From positions 1-13,669 of the forward strand of contig DAIQOP010000092.1 in NCBI GenBank assembly GCA_036787815.1: a stretch of 13,669 bases of DNA, in the 5' to 3' direction. The notes under the pieces were generated by a model, which saw only the letters and a program-made list of their open reading frames with translations, was not told where the DNA came from and did no database searches. The DNA is from DATBAK01 sp036787815. Its GTDB lineage: Bacteria; Actinomycetota; Acidimicrobiia; IMCC26256; PALSA-610. Below are positions 1-6,972 of this stretch, piece by piece (the first letter of the stretch is position 1; every line of letters starts with the position of its first letter). Position numbers and translations under genes: made by a program.

Positions 1-2
1 TG

Positions 3-692
3 TTCGATCTCGCCATGGTCGAGCGAGGACTGCCGATGCCGTACCGGTGGGACGACGCGTACCCCGCGCGTGTCGGCGTCATGCCGCGCGACGGGGGAGA
101 CGCCGACGTGGTGTGGAGCGACGTCGAGCCCTGTTACGTGTTCCACCCGATGAACGCGTACGACGACGGAGCGCATGTGGTCGTCGACGTGTGCCGGCAT
201 CCGACGATGTTCGCGAAGAGCGTCGAAGGGCCGAACGACGGCGGTGCCCCGACCCTCGATCGTTGGATGATCGACTCCGCCGCGGGCAAGGTGCGCGAGG
301 AACGGCTCGACGACCGTGGGCAGGAGTTCCCACGCGTGAACGAGACCCTGCTGATGTCGCGTCACCGGTACGGCTACGCGGTCGAGATCGTCGAGTCCGC
401 GACCGCGTTCGACTCGGCCCGGCTGCTGAAGCACGATCTGACCGCCGGCACCTCGGAGCATCACGAGTTCGGAACCGGCGCCCAACCCAGCGAGTTCGTG
501 TTCGTGCCCGCGGCCGGCGCGACCTCGGAGGACGACGGGTATCTCATGGGTTACGTCTACGACGCGACCCGCGATTCCAGCGATTTCGTCGTGCTCGACG
601 CGCACGACATCGCCGCGAAGCCGATCGCCGCCGTGCGCCTGCCCCAGCGGGTGCCGTTCGGCTTCCACGGCAACTGGGTCGCGGACGCCTGA
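3..692 (+). CDS. Carotenoid oxygenase (RPE65 family), C-terminal part
   Basis: The frame is open from the left edge (first full codon at base 3), so only the last 229 residues are visible. Members of this family are non-haem iron dioxygenases with a seven-bladed beta-propeller that cleave double bonds in carotenoids, apocarotenoids or stilbenes. Iron is held by four histidines, and the last two are visible. One is in FHPMNA (codon at 144-146), inside the typical motif in which a cysteine/valine-rich strand precedes FHxxNA. The other is in GFHGNW (codon at 666-668), seven residues before the end, where the family's fourth histidine normally lies. The segments PYRW and ARVGVMPR near the start are also characteristic. 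An internal ATG at base 15 is not the true start, because family homology continues upstream of it to the edge. Substrate cannot be told from this part. The next gene follows after 19 bp. Confidence 0.9.
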   Translation, partial: FDLAMVERGLPMPYRWDDAYPARVGVMPRDGGDADVVWSDVEPCYVFHPMNAYDDGAHVVVDVCRHPTMFAKSVEGPNDGGAPTLDRWMIDSAAGKVREERLDDRGQEFPRVNETLLMSRHRYGYAVEIVESATAFDSARLLKHDLTAGTSEHHEFGTGAQPSEFVFVPAAGATSEDDGYLMGYVYDATRDSSDFVVLDAHDIAAKPIAAVRLPQRVPFGFHGNWVADA

Positions 693-698
693 CCCGCC

Positions 699-704
699 TA
701 CGCT
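699..704 (+). promoter_or_regulatory. Putative -10 box for leaderless acyl-CoA dehydrogenase transcript
   Basis: TACGCT fits the actinobacterial -10 consensus TANNNT and ends 7 nt before the ATG at 712, so transcription would begin at or next to the start codon. No Shine-Dalgarno sequence lies in front of this ATG, which fits a leaderless message. The same TACGCTCCG string occurs before the GTG at 3406. No good -35 box is visible. This is a prediction from sequence only. Confidence 0.45.
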
Positions 705-711
705 CCGGCGC

Positions 712-1908
712 ATGGCTTCCGAAGACGTTGCGACCGAAGACGAGCGGCGGGTCCTCGAACTGTGCGAGCAGCTGCTCGCCGAGCACGACCCGACCACCAC
801 CCCGCCCGAGGTGTTCCTCGGTGCCCAGTTCGATCTCGGGATCGGATGGGTGCACTTCCCGGAAGGCAATGGTGGCCTCGGCCTCTCGCCGCGGCTCATG
901 AACGTGATCAACGCGCGGCTGGGCCGGGCGAAGGCGCCGAGCCCGTACGGCCGCAACCCGATCGGCTACGGCATGGGCGCGCCGACCGTCGTCACCCACG
1001 GCAGCGACGCGCAGAAGCAGCGCTACCTCCGCCCGCTGTTCACGGGTGAGGAGATCTGGTGCCAGCTCTTCAGTGAGCCGGGCGCGGGGAGCGACGTCGC
1101 CGGTCTCTCGACCCGCGCGGTGCGCGACGGCGAGGAGTGGGTCGTCAACGGCCAGAAGGTGTGGACGACGCTCGCGCACATCTCCCGGTTCGGCATGCTC
1201 ATCGCGCGCACCGATCCCGACGCGCCGAAGCACAAGGGCCTCACCTACTTCGTGGTCGACATGGAGGCGCCCGGCGTCGAGGTGCGCCCGCTCGTGCAGA
1301 TCACCGGTGAGGCGGAGTTCAACGAGGTGTATTTCACCGACGTGCGCATCCCCGACGCCGAGCGGCTGAGCGACGTGGGCGAGGGTTGGCGCGTGTCGAT
1401 CACGACGCTCATGAACGAGCGGGTGTCGATCGGCGGGACCGTCGCACCGCAGGGCAGTGGCCTGATCGCGACCGCGATGCACGCATGGCAGAACACCGAT
1501 CGCACCGACGCGATCGCGCGCGACCGTCTCGCGAAGCTGTGGTGCGAGGCCGAGACGCTGCGCCTGACCAATATCCGGGCGTCGCAGGGTCGCAAGCGCG
1601 GCACGCCCGGGCCCGAAGGTTCGGTCGCCAAGCTCATGATGGCCGAGCTCAACCAGCGGATCGGCAGCTTCGTGGTCAACCTGTTGGGGCCGGCGGGCGG
1701 CCTCTACGACGGCTACACGTTCGAGCGGCCCCGCCACGCCCTCGACCTCAGCAGCCCCGTGAAGGCGTTCCTGCGGGTGCAGGCCAACTCGATCGAGGGC
1801 GGCACCTCGAACATCATGCGCAACATCCTCGGGGAGCGCGTGCTCGGGCTCCCGGGTGAGCCGCGGGTCGACAAGGACCAGCCCTGGAGTACGGTGCCGC
1901 GCAGCTGA
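712..1908 (+). CDS. Acyl-CoA dehydrogenase (FadE-type)
   Basis: This 398-residue protein is a full-length FAD-dependent acyl-CoA dehydrogenase, which introduces the alpha-beta double bond in acyl-CoA and passes electrons to an electron-transfer flavoprotein in the cytosol. The helical N-terminal domain is followed by the flavin/substrate signature SEPGAGSD at residues 121-128 and WVVNGQKVWTT at 143-153. A mid-domain NERVSIGG lies at 236-243, and the C-terminal motif IEGGTSNIMRNILGERVLGLP begins at 361. Glu362 in that last motif is at the position of the catalytic base of MCAD-type enzymes. This pattern is common in actinobacterial FadE paralogues; chain length or steroid specificity cannot be read from it. 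The start at ATG 712 is supported by the preceding -10-like box and the absence of a ribosome-binding site. Its stop lies 55 bp before the next gene on the same strand. Confidence 0.93.
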   Translation: MASEDVATEDERRVLELCEQLLAEHDPTTTPPEVFLGAQFDLGIGWVHFPEGNGGLGLSPRLMNVINARLGRAKAPSPYGRNPIGYGMGAPTVVTHGSDAQKQRYLRPLFTGEEIWCQLFSEPGAGSDVAGLSTRAVRDGEEWVVNGQKVWTTLAHISRFGMLIARTDPDAPKHKGLTYFVVDMEAPGVEVRPLVQITGEAEFNEVYFTDVRIPDAERLSDVGEGWRVSITTLMNERVSIGGTVAPQGSGLIATAMHAWQNTDRTDAIARDRLAKLWCEAETLRLTNIRASQGRKRGTPGPEGSVAKLMMAELNQRIGSFVVNLLGPAGGLYDGYTFERPRHALDLSSPVKAFLRVQANSIEGGTSNIMRNILGERVLGLPGEPRVDKDQPWSTVPRS

Positions 1909-1963
1909 GCCGATTCTTCGGCCCACCGCTCCGGGTCGGCGGCCGGCCGGCCGATGAAGAGGG

Positions 1964-3307
1964 GTGGCGCGAAGAGCGAGATCTGTTGGCGCGCCCGCAA
2001 TTCGGCGGGCGGCACGGCCCCTGGGGGTCGTCTCGGTCGCGCTCGCGTTGACGCTCGGAGGGGTGGTGTCGGCGTCGGCCGCGACCACGACGTCGTCCAC
2101 GACTTCGACGACGATGACGGGCACTGCGCCGTCCACCGCCCCGCCCTCCACCGCCCCGCCGACCACCGCTCCGACCACCGCCCCGGTCACGACCGTTCCG
2201 CTGCTCCCGCCGCCACCGCCGTTCCCGCTGGGCGACGACTTCGGGCGGATGCTGCTCGTGCGGCAGCGCGACGGGCAGGCGGCACTCGCGGCGGCGACCG
2301 CCGACATCGCAACGACCACGCAACAGGTCGCGCTCACCTCCGACCACGTGAAGGTGGCCGAGCGTGCGCGGGTTCAGGCGCGCGTGCACGCGGAGCAGGT
2401 GAAGCGCCGGATCGTCGCCATCCACGAGCAGGTCAAGGCGCTCGCGGTCGACGCGTACATGATGGGCTCGAGCCCGCAGATCACCGGTGCGCTCTCGTCG
2501 TTCGCATCGGCGCACGACATTGTGACCCTCTCCCAGAATCTCACGTTCGTGCACAGCTCGCACGACCGGCTGCTCGCGCTCGTCGCGCTCGAGCGTCGTG
2601 AGCAGCAGCGGGCCGTGAAGCAGGTGCAGGGCGCGACGACGGCACTCGGCGACGCGCTCGACCAGTGGCACGCCGCGCAAGCCGGCCTCGCCGACGCGCA
2701 GCAACGCCGCGCGACCGCGCTCGCCGACATCGACCGGGCCGTGAGCGATCAGGCCCGCTTCTTCCGGTTGGCGACGACGTCGGCGAGCCCGATCATGGGT
2801 CCGAGCCGCCTCACCGCCGACGATCTCGTCGCCTACATCGACTCGCTGCACCTGCACCCGAAGCTCACCGTCCCGTTGCCCACGCTCGCCGGCTACTACA
2901 TCTCCGAAGGGAACGCGGAAGGCGTACGGGGCGACGTCGCGTTCGCGCAATCGATCCTGGAGACCGGCGCCTTCATGTTCCCCGGCCACGGTCTGCTCGA
3001 TCCCGTCGACAACAACTTCGCCGGCATCGACGCGTGCGACAGCTGCAAGCACGGCGACCGCTTCGAGACCGCGCTGATCGGGGTGCGGGCGCAGATGCAG
3101 CTCCTGCGGATCTACGCGGATCCGACCGTGAAGAAGATCACCGATCTCGCGAACCCGCTCGCGTTGCTGCACGAACCGCGCCTCGGATTCTCCGGCCATG
3201 TGCAGACCTGGTACGCGCTCGGCGGCCGCTGGGCGACGGGGCCGAACTACGGGTTCCACGTCTACGACATCTACGTGAAGATGGTCGATCTCGCCGCTTC
3301 TCGCTGA
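1964..3307 (+). CDS. Secreted coiled-coil glucosaminidase (GH73-like)
   Basis: A 447-residue exported protein probably acting on peptidoglycan in the cell envelope. The GTG at 1964 is the first start after an in-frame stop at 1955. It gives a good signal peptide: arginine-rich up to residue 19, hydrophobic core 20-35, and likely cleavage near the ASA at 37-39. A Pro/Thr/Ser linker covers residues 41-89. Residues about 92-180 and 190-265 are Ala/Gln/Arg-rich and read as two coiled-coil helices around a middle segment (AYMMGSSPQITGALSSF). That arrangement resembles the N-terminal helical hairpin of CwlO/PcsB-type cell-wall hydrolases. The C-terminal domain, about 285-440, resembles GH73 beta-N-acetylglucosaminidases; Glu333 in SILETG is the likely catalytic acid, followed by NNFAGI. 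A Cys358/Cys361 pair (CDSC) may form a disulfide. Purine-rich AAGAGGGG before the start is too close for an ideal ribosome-binding site, so the start is somewhat uncertain. Confidence 0.8.
   Translation: MARRARSVGAPAIRRAARPLGVVSVALALTLGGVVSASAATTTSSTTSTTMTGTAPSTAPPSTAPPTTAPTTAPVTTVPLLPPPPPFPLGDDFGRMLLVRQRDGQAALAAATADIATTTQQVALTSDHVKVAERARVQARVHAEQVKRRIVAIHEQVKALAVDAYMMGSSPQITGALSSFASAHDIVTLSQNLTFVHSSHDRLLALVALERREQQRAVKQVQGATTALGDALDQWHAAQAGLADAQQRRATALADIDRAVSDQARFFRLATTSASPIMGPSRLTADDLVAYIDSLHLHPKLTVPLPTLAGYYISEGNAEGVRGDVAFAQSILETGAFMFPGHGLLDPVDNNFAGIDACDSCKHGDRFETALIGVRAQMQLLRIYADPTVKKITDLANPLALLHEPRLGFSGHVQTWYALGGRWATGPNYGFHVYDIYVKMVDLAASR
2126..2185 (+). repeat. Imperfect tandem repeat encoding Ser/Thr-Thr-Ala-Pro units
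   Basis: Units of 12-15 bases (variants of TCCACCGCCCCGCCG and ACCACCGCTCCG) repeat about five times and encode APSTAPPSTAPPTTAPTTAP. This is the Pro/Thr-rich linker between the signal peptide and the coiled coil of the secreted glucosaminidase. Such stretches are often flexible, may be glycosylated, and can vary in copy number between strains. Confidence 0.75.
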
Positions 3308-3356
3308 CACCGTTCGCCCCCTGCGGACCGCCCACCGCAACGGCTGACCGGCGCGA

Positions 3357-3368
3357 CCCGAAATCGGG
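3357..3368. repeat. Small inverted repeat upstream of the ABC operon
   Basis: CCCGAAATCGGG is a 12-bp inverted repeat lying 24 bp before the -10-like TACGCT of the transporter operon and 49 bp after the stop of the glucosaminidase gene. It could be an operator half-site pair or part of a weak terminator. The loop is too short and there is no T-tract, so neither role is established. Confidence 0.3.
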
Positions 3369-3391
3369 AATGCGCGTCGTGGAAGCGTGGG

Positions 3392-3397
3392 TACGCT
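3392..3397 (+). promoter_or_regulatory. Putative -10 box for leaderless ABC operon transcript
   Basis: TACGCT lies 8 nt before the in-frame GTG at 3406, and is part of the same nine-base string (TACGCTCCG) found before the acyl-CoA dehydrogenase. It suggests that the ABC operon has its own promoter and that the ATPase begins at GTG 3406 rather than at the upstream in-frame ATG at 3370, which lacks a clear ribosome-binding site. No convincing -35 box is seen. Confidence 0.45.
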
Positions 3398-3405
3398 CCG
3401 ACCCG

Positions 3406-4356
3406 GTGCCATCCGACGCAAGCTCTTCTGGCAGTTCCTCCCTGATCTCGGCTCGCGGGCTCGTCAAGCGGTTCGGCGATTTCGTCGCGGTCGACGGCGT
3501 CGACTTCGACGTCGCGCGCGGAGAGGCCTTCGGGTTCCTCGGCCCCAACGGTGCGGGCAAGAGCTCGACGATGCGCATGATCGGCTGCGTCTCTCCGGTG
3601 ACCGGCGGAACCCTGCGGATCCTCGGGCTCGATCCCGCCGTCGACGGCCCGGCCATCCGCGCCCGGCTCGGTGTCGTGCCCCAGGAAGACACGCTCGATC
3701 TCGAGCTCACGGTCCGCGAGAACCTGATCATCTACGGTCGCTACTTCGACCTGCCGCGCGCGGTGGCGAAGGAACGGGCCGCGCGACTGCTCGAGTTCGT
3801 GCAGCTCTCGGAGCGGGCCGACGACCTCGTGGAGCCGCTCTCGGGTGGCATGAAGCGCCGACTCACGATCGCCCGCTCGCTCATGAGCGAGCCCGACGTG
3901 CTGCTCCTCGACGAGCCGACCACCGGTCTCGACCCGCAAGCGCGTCACGTGGTGTGGGAGCGCCTCTACCTGCTCAAGCAGCAGGGCGTCACGCTCGTGC
4001 TCACGACCCACTACATGGACGAAGCCGAGCAGCTGTGCGATCGCCTGGTCGTGATGGACAAGGGCCGCATCGCCGCCGAGGGCTCGCCGCGTGAGCTCAT
4101 CGAGCGTTACTCGTCGCGCGAGGTGCTCGAGCTGCGGTTCCCGCCGGGCGAGCAGGAGGCGATGGCTGCGAAGCTGGGCGACCTCGGCGACCAGGTCGAG
4201 GCGTTGCCCGATCGCGTGCTCGTCTACACCGACGACGGCGACGCGGCCGCCGCGGCGGTGCACGCCCGCCACCTCGTCCCCGAGAGCCTGCTCGTACGCC
4301 GGGCGACGCTCGAAGACGTGTTCCTCCGCCTCACCGGGCGCACGTTGGTCGAATGA
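3406..4356 (+). CDS. ABC transporter ATP-binding protein (DrrA/NodI-like)
   Basis: A 316-residue ATPase that would power an ABC-2 type exporter from the cytoplasmic face of the membrane. All nucleotide-binding elements are present: Walker A GPNGAGKS at 46-53, Q-loop Gln93 (VPQED), signature LSGGMKR at 145-151, Walker B VLLLDEP at 165-171, D-loop GLD at 174-176 and switch His202 (LTTHYMDEAE). The C-terminal extension ends in ATLEDVFLRLTGRTL, the tail common in the DrrA/NodI/CcmA-like export ATPases. I chose the GTG at 3406 because a -10-like box precedes it; the in-frame ATG at 3370 would add 12 residues of unconserved sequence. The stop overlaps the start of the first permease (ATGA), so the subunits are probably translationally coupled. 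The exported substrate is unknown: homologues move drugs, lipids, glycans or Nod factors. Confidence 0.93.
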   Translation: MPSDASSSGSSSLISARGLVKRFGDFVAVDGVDFDVARGEAFGFLGPNGAGKSSTMRMIGCVSPVTGGTLRILGLDPAVDGPAIRARLGVVPQEDTLDLELTVRENLIIYGRYFDLPRAVAKERAARLLEFVQLSERADDLVEPLSGGMKRRLTIARSLMSEPDVLLLDEPTTGLDPQARHVVWERLYLLKQQGVTLVLTTHYMDEAEQLCDRLVVMDKGRIAAEGSPRELIERYSSREVLELRFPPGEQEAMAAKLGDLGDQVEALPDRVLVYTDDGDAAAAAVHARHLVPESLLVRRATLEDVFLRLTGRTLVE

Positions 4357-5153
4357 CGGTTTCCACGAAGTCGCGCACACCGCCCGCGATCCGGTCGCTC
4401 GAGTACTGGATGTACCAGTACAAGCGCACGTGGCGGGGCACCGTCACCTCGGGGCTCCTGAGCCCGCTGCTCTACCTGGCGGCGATGGGGGTGGGCCTCG
4501 GCTCGCTCGTCGACAAGCACCACTCGAGCCGCGGTTCGCTCGGCGGGGTGAGCTACGTCGCGTTCCTCGCGCCGGGGATGCTCGCCGCGGTCGCGATGCA
4601 GGTCGGCTCGCAGGAGTCGACGTACCCGGTGCTGGGCGCGATCAAGTGGATGCGCACCTACTTCGCGATGCTCGCCACGCCGCTGCGGGTCGTCGACCTG
4701 CTCGTCGGGCACCTGCTCTGGATCATGATCCGCATCACGATCACCGTGGTGCTCTTCCTGGGCGTGATGGAGCTGTTCGGGGCCGGCCACCATTGGACCG
4801 TGCTGCTCGCGGTCCCGGCCGCGGTGCTCACCGGGATGGCGTTCGCGGTTCCGATCGCCGCGTTCGCCGCGACGCGCGACACCGATGCCGCGTTCGCCGC
4901 GCTGTTCCGCTTCGTCGTGATGCCGATGTTCCTGTTCTCGGGCACGTTCTTCCCGGTGAGCCAGCTCCCGACCGGCCTGCGCGTGGTCGCCTACCTCACG
5001 CCGTTGTGGCACGGCGTCGACATGTGCCGCACGCTCGCGCTCGGTACCGCGACCGTCGGCCGGGTCGCGATGAACGCGGCGTACCTGTTGGCCATCACCG
5101 CGATCGGGTTCCTCGCCGCCCGTCGGTCGTACACGCGGCGGCTCGCGAAATGA
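4353..5153 (+). CDS. ABC-2 type permease, first subunit
   Basis: A 266-residue integral membrane protein of the ABC-2 (DrrB/NodJ-like) family and a partner of the ATPase just upstream. A short cytoplasmic N-terminus with an amphipathic stretch (residues 15-28) precedes about six membrane segments near 31-50, 66-86, 115-138, 148-173, 182-202 and 236-256. The family signature is visible as FLFSGTFFPVSQLP at 193-206 followed by LTPLWHGVD at 215-223. The ATG at 4353 overlaps the ATPase stop by four bases, and the TGA at 5151-5153 overlaps the ATG of the second permease in the same way, giving a three-gene translationally coupled unit. The substrate is not evident from sequence. Confidence 0.9.
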   Translation: MTVSTKSRTPPAIRSLEYWMYQYKRTWRGTVTSGLLSPLLYLAAMGVGLGSLVDKHHSSRGSLGGVSYVAFLAPGMLAAVAMQVGSQESTYPVLGAIKWMRTYFAMLATPLRVVDLLVGHLLWIMIRITITVVLFLGVMELFGAGHHWTVLLAVPAAVLTGMAFAVPIAAFAATRDTDAAFAALFRFVVMPMFLFSGTFFPVSQLPTGLRVVAYLTPLWHGVDMCRTLALGTATVGRVAMNAAYLLAITAIGFLAARRSYTRRLAK

Positions 5154-5962
5154 CCTCGTCGACGGCGCTCCTGCGGCTCACGCCGGCGGCGGCGTTCCGC
5201 GGGGCGCGGGCGCGCCGGCTCGTCGAGCGCAACATCATGGTCTACCGGCGCAGTTGGATGATCATCTTCTCGGGTCTGTTCGAGCCGATCTTCTACCTGC
5301 TCTCGATCGGTGTCGGCCTCGGTCACCTCGTGGGCAAGGTGCCGGGACCGGGCGGGCACGTGCTCGACTACCGCACGTTCGTCGCGCCCGCGTTGCTCGC
5401 ATCGGCGTCGATGAACGGCGCGGTCTACGACAGCACCATGAACGTGTTCTACAAGTTGAAGTACGCCAAGATCTACGACGCCGTGCTCGCCACGCCGCTC
5501 GGCGTCGACGATGTCGCGCGTGGCGAGATCACCTGGGCGTTGCTGCGCGGCTTCCTCTACGCGGTGGCGTTCATCGTCGTGATGCTGTGCTTCGGCCTCG
5601 TGCACTCGGCATGGATCGTCCTCGCGCTCCCGGCTTCGGTGCTGATCGGGTTCGGGTTCGCGGCCGTCGGCATGGCCACCACGTCGTACATGCGTAGCTG
5701 GCAGGACTTCGAGTTCGTGCAGCTCGCGGTGCTGCCGCTGTTCCTGCTCTCGACGACCTTCTACCCGTTGTCGACGTATCCGAGGTGGCTCCAGCTCGTC
5801 ACCGAATGCACGCCGTTGTTCCACGGCGTCGTGCTGCTGCGCGCGCTCAACGTCGGTGCGGTGGGTCCCGGGCTCCTGCTCCACGCGGCGTACTTCTTGG
5901 TGATGGGCGTCGTCGGGCTCACGGTCGCGTCGCGGCGCCTCGGCCAACTCTTGCTGAAGTAG
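5150..5962 (+). CDS. ABC-2 type permease, second subunit
   Basis: A 270-residue membrane protein of the same family as its upstream neighbour but clearly diverged from it. Shared landmarks are the pre-membrane helix (ERNIMVYRRSW, 26-36), the first membrane segment EPIFYLLSIGVGLG at 45-58, FLLSTTFYPLSTYP at 198-211 and TPLFHGV at 221-227. Six membrane segments are expected near 37-58, 76-95, 131-150, 154-176, 187-206 and 240-262. The ATG at 5150 overlaps the preceding stop by four bases. Two unlike permeases served by one ATPase suggest a heterodimeric channel, the usual reading for ATPase-permease-permease operons in actinobacteria. It is the last gene of the operon; a hairpin follows about 50 bp downstream. 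Confidence 0.9.
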   Translation: MTSSTALLRLTPAAAFRGARARRLVERNIMVYRRSWMIIFSGLFEPIFYLLSIGVGLGHLVGKVPGPGGHVLDYRTFVAPALLASASMNGAVYDSTMNVFYKLKYAKIYDAVLATPLGVDDVARGEITWALLRGFLYAVAFIVVMLCFGLVHSAWIVLALPASVLIGFGFAAVGMATTSYMRSWQDFEFVQLAVLPLFLLSTTFYPLSTYPRWLQLVTECTPLFHGVVLLRALNVGAVGPGLLLHAAYFLVMGVVGLTVASRRLGQLLLK

Positions 5963-6010
5963 GCCAAAGCGACCGCGACCGTCGAGCACGAAGCGACCAA
6001 CTCGGCCGTG

Positions 6011-6033
6011 GCCGGCCTGTACATCAGGCTGGT
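6011..6033 (+). terminator. Putative terminator hairpin after the ABC operon
   Basis: GCCGGCCTG (6011-6019) can pair with CAGGCTGGT (6025-6033) as a 9-bp stem with two G-U wobbles and a five-base loop (TACAT), about 50 bases after the last permease. There is no T-tract, as is common for high-GC actinobacterial terminators, so the role is an inference from position and structure. Confidence 0.35.
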
Positions 6034-6074
6034 TCCCGCAGGGTGGCTGCGGCGGGTTGCGCGTTTTCTTCGCT

Positions 6075-6106
6075 TTCGCGTTGGTTGTCTACGCAACTGA
6101 CGCGAA
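6075..6106. terminator. Hairpin in convergent gap, possible terminator for the minus-strand operon
   Basis: TTCGCGTTGGTTG (6075-6087) pairs along all 13 bases with CAACTGACGCGAA (6094-6106), allowing two wobble pairs, around the loop TCTACG. It lies about 50 bases beyond the methyltransferase stop and 113 beyond the permease stop, so it could end transcription from either side. This stretch is much richer in A/T than its surroundings. A second small palindrome (CGCGAAATTCGCG, 6109-6121) follows and could compete for pairing. No canonical T-tract is present. Confidence 0.4.
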
Positions 6107-6155
6107 TACGCGAAATTCGCGGCACGTGGACGGGCTGCGGGCAGGCGTGAGCCAC

Positions 6156-6962
6156 TCAGGCAGCCCTGCGGCGCGCGAGGAAGAGCGAGGTTTGATACGG
6201 GCGCGTGACCGCGTCGGCGAAGTCGTCCCTCGCGATCTGCTCGAGCGCGTCGAGGGTCGCGTCGCGGCGGGCCGGCGGCAACGCCAGCCACGGCGAGTAG
6301 GTCGCGAACAGCCGCCGGATACCGACCGCGTCGTGGTGGCCCTCCCACGCCACGAGGTGGTGCTCGACGGGTCCGAACCGGCCGGTCGCATCGATCTCGG
6401 CGACGCGTGCGTCGACGTCGAGCGGGTAGGGCACTCCCGCCGCGAAGGAGTCGAAGTGCAGGTCCGGCTCGAGCTCATCGAGCATGCGACCGACAGCGCG
6501 CTCGAACGGGTCGGGTCGCGTGACGTCGCCGAAGACGGTCCACCAGAGCGCGAGCCAACCGCCCGGTCGCAGGTGCCGAGCGACCTTCGCCAGGCCGATC
6601 GACGGGTCGACCCAGTGGAACGAGGTCGCGGCCGCGACGAGGTCGAAGCGTGCAGCCGGCAGCTCGGCCGCCTCGAACGAAGAGACGATGACCGTCAGCG
6701 ACCGCCCGACGGTCCGGCTGCGCAGGCGGTCGGCGAGGGCCGGTCCCGGCTCGATCGTGGTGATGTCGGCTCCGAGGTCGAGTAGCCGCATCGTCGCGAG
6801 ACCGGTGGCCGGGCCGATCTCGAGGACGCGCGTGCCCGGCCCGCAGCCGCAGCGATCTGCAAGGAGCGCGTAGAGCTCGTCGGGGTACTGCGGGCGCGCG
6901 TCGTAGCCGTCGGCCACGCCGTCGAACGTGGCGCCGAGCCGGAGTCGCGTGGCGTCGTCCAC
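6156..6962 (-). CDS. Class I SAM-dependent methyltransferase
   Basis: A 268-residue cytosolic protein with the Rossmann-type methyltransferase fold. Motif I is VLEIGPATG at residues 46-54, the acidic residue that usually holds the SAM ribose is Glu71 (TTIEPG), SFHWVDP lies at 114-120, and the later strand motif LRPGGWLALW at 131-140. The N-terminus (FDGVADGYDARPQYPDELY) resembles the small-molecule methyltransferase families related to UbiE and trans-aconitate methyltransferases, but the substrate cannot be assigned. The likely start is GTG at 6962, with no clear ribosome-binding site; its start lies 10 bp after the stop of the PuuD-like gene, so it is probably co-transcribed as the last gene of the operon. 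A link to gamma-glutamyl amine metabolism is possible only by context. Confidence 0.85.
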   Translation of the reverse strand: MDDATRLRLGATFDGVADGYDARPQYPDELYALLADRCGCGPGTRVLEIGPATGLATMRLLDLGADITTIEPGPALADRLRSRTVGRSLTVIVSSFEAAELPAARFDLVAAATSFHWVDPSIGLAKVARHLRPGGWLALWWTVFGDVTRPDPFERAVGRMLDELEPDLHFDSFAAGVPYPLDVDARVAEIDATGRFGPVEHHLVAWEGHHDAVGIRRLFATYSPWLALPPARRDATLDALEQIARDDFADAVTRPYQTSLFLARRRAA

Positions 6963-6972
6963 CGGCCGCGGG

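Noticed and set aside
1936..1954. GGCCGGCCGGCC run before the glucosaminidase gene as a terminator or operator.
   Set aside because: The pairing is only what a GGCC repeat gives by chance in this GC content, with no T-tract and no defined loop.
1713..2015. Minus-strand frame across the end of the acyl-CoA dehydrogenase gene and the following gap, with a fairly protein-like stretch (SLFAPPLFIGRPAADPERWA).
   Set aside because: Most of it is antisense to the conserved FadE C-terminal motif and it has no ribosome-binding site or family resemblance.
544..2337. Long minus-strand frames opposite the carotenoid oxygenase, acyl-CoA dehydrogenase and glucosaminidase genes (544-2337 and 1814-3421).
   Set aside because: They span several well-supported genes on the other strand, have Arg/His/Pro-rich composition and no domain signature.
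3406..5962. Possible FtsEX system beside the coiled-coil hydrolase.
   Set aside because: The permeases carry ABC-2 signatures and six membrane segments, not the four-segment FtsX/MacB form with a large extracellular loop, so the operon is not FtsEX.
5963..6050. Short protein-like minus-strand stretch (LMYRPATAELVASCSTVAVA) in the convergent gap.
   Set aside because: It has no start signal, runs on into the antisense of the permease gene, and overlaps a hairpin that is a simpler explanation.
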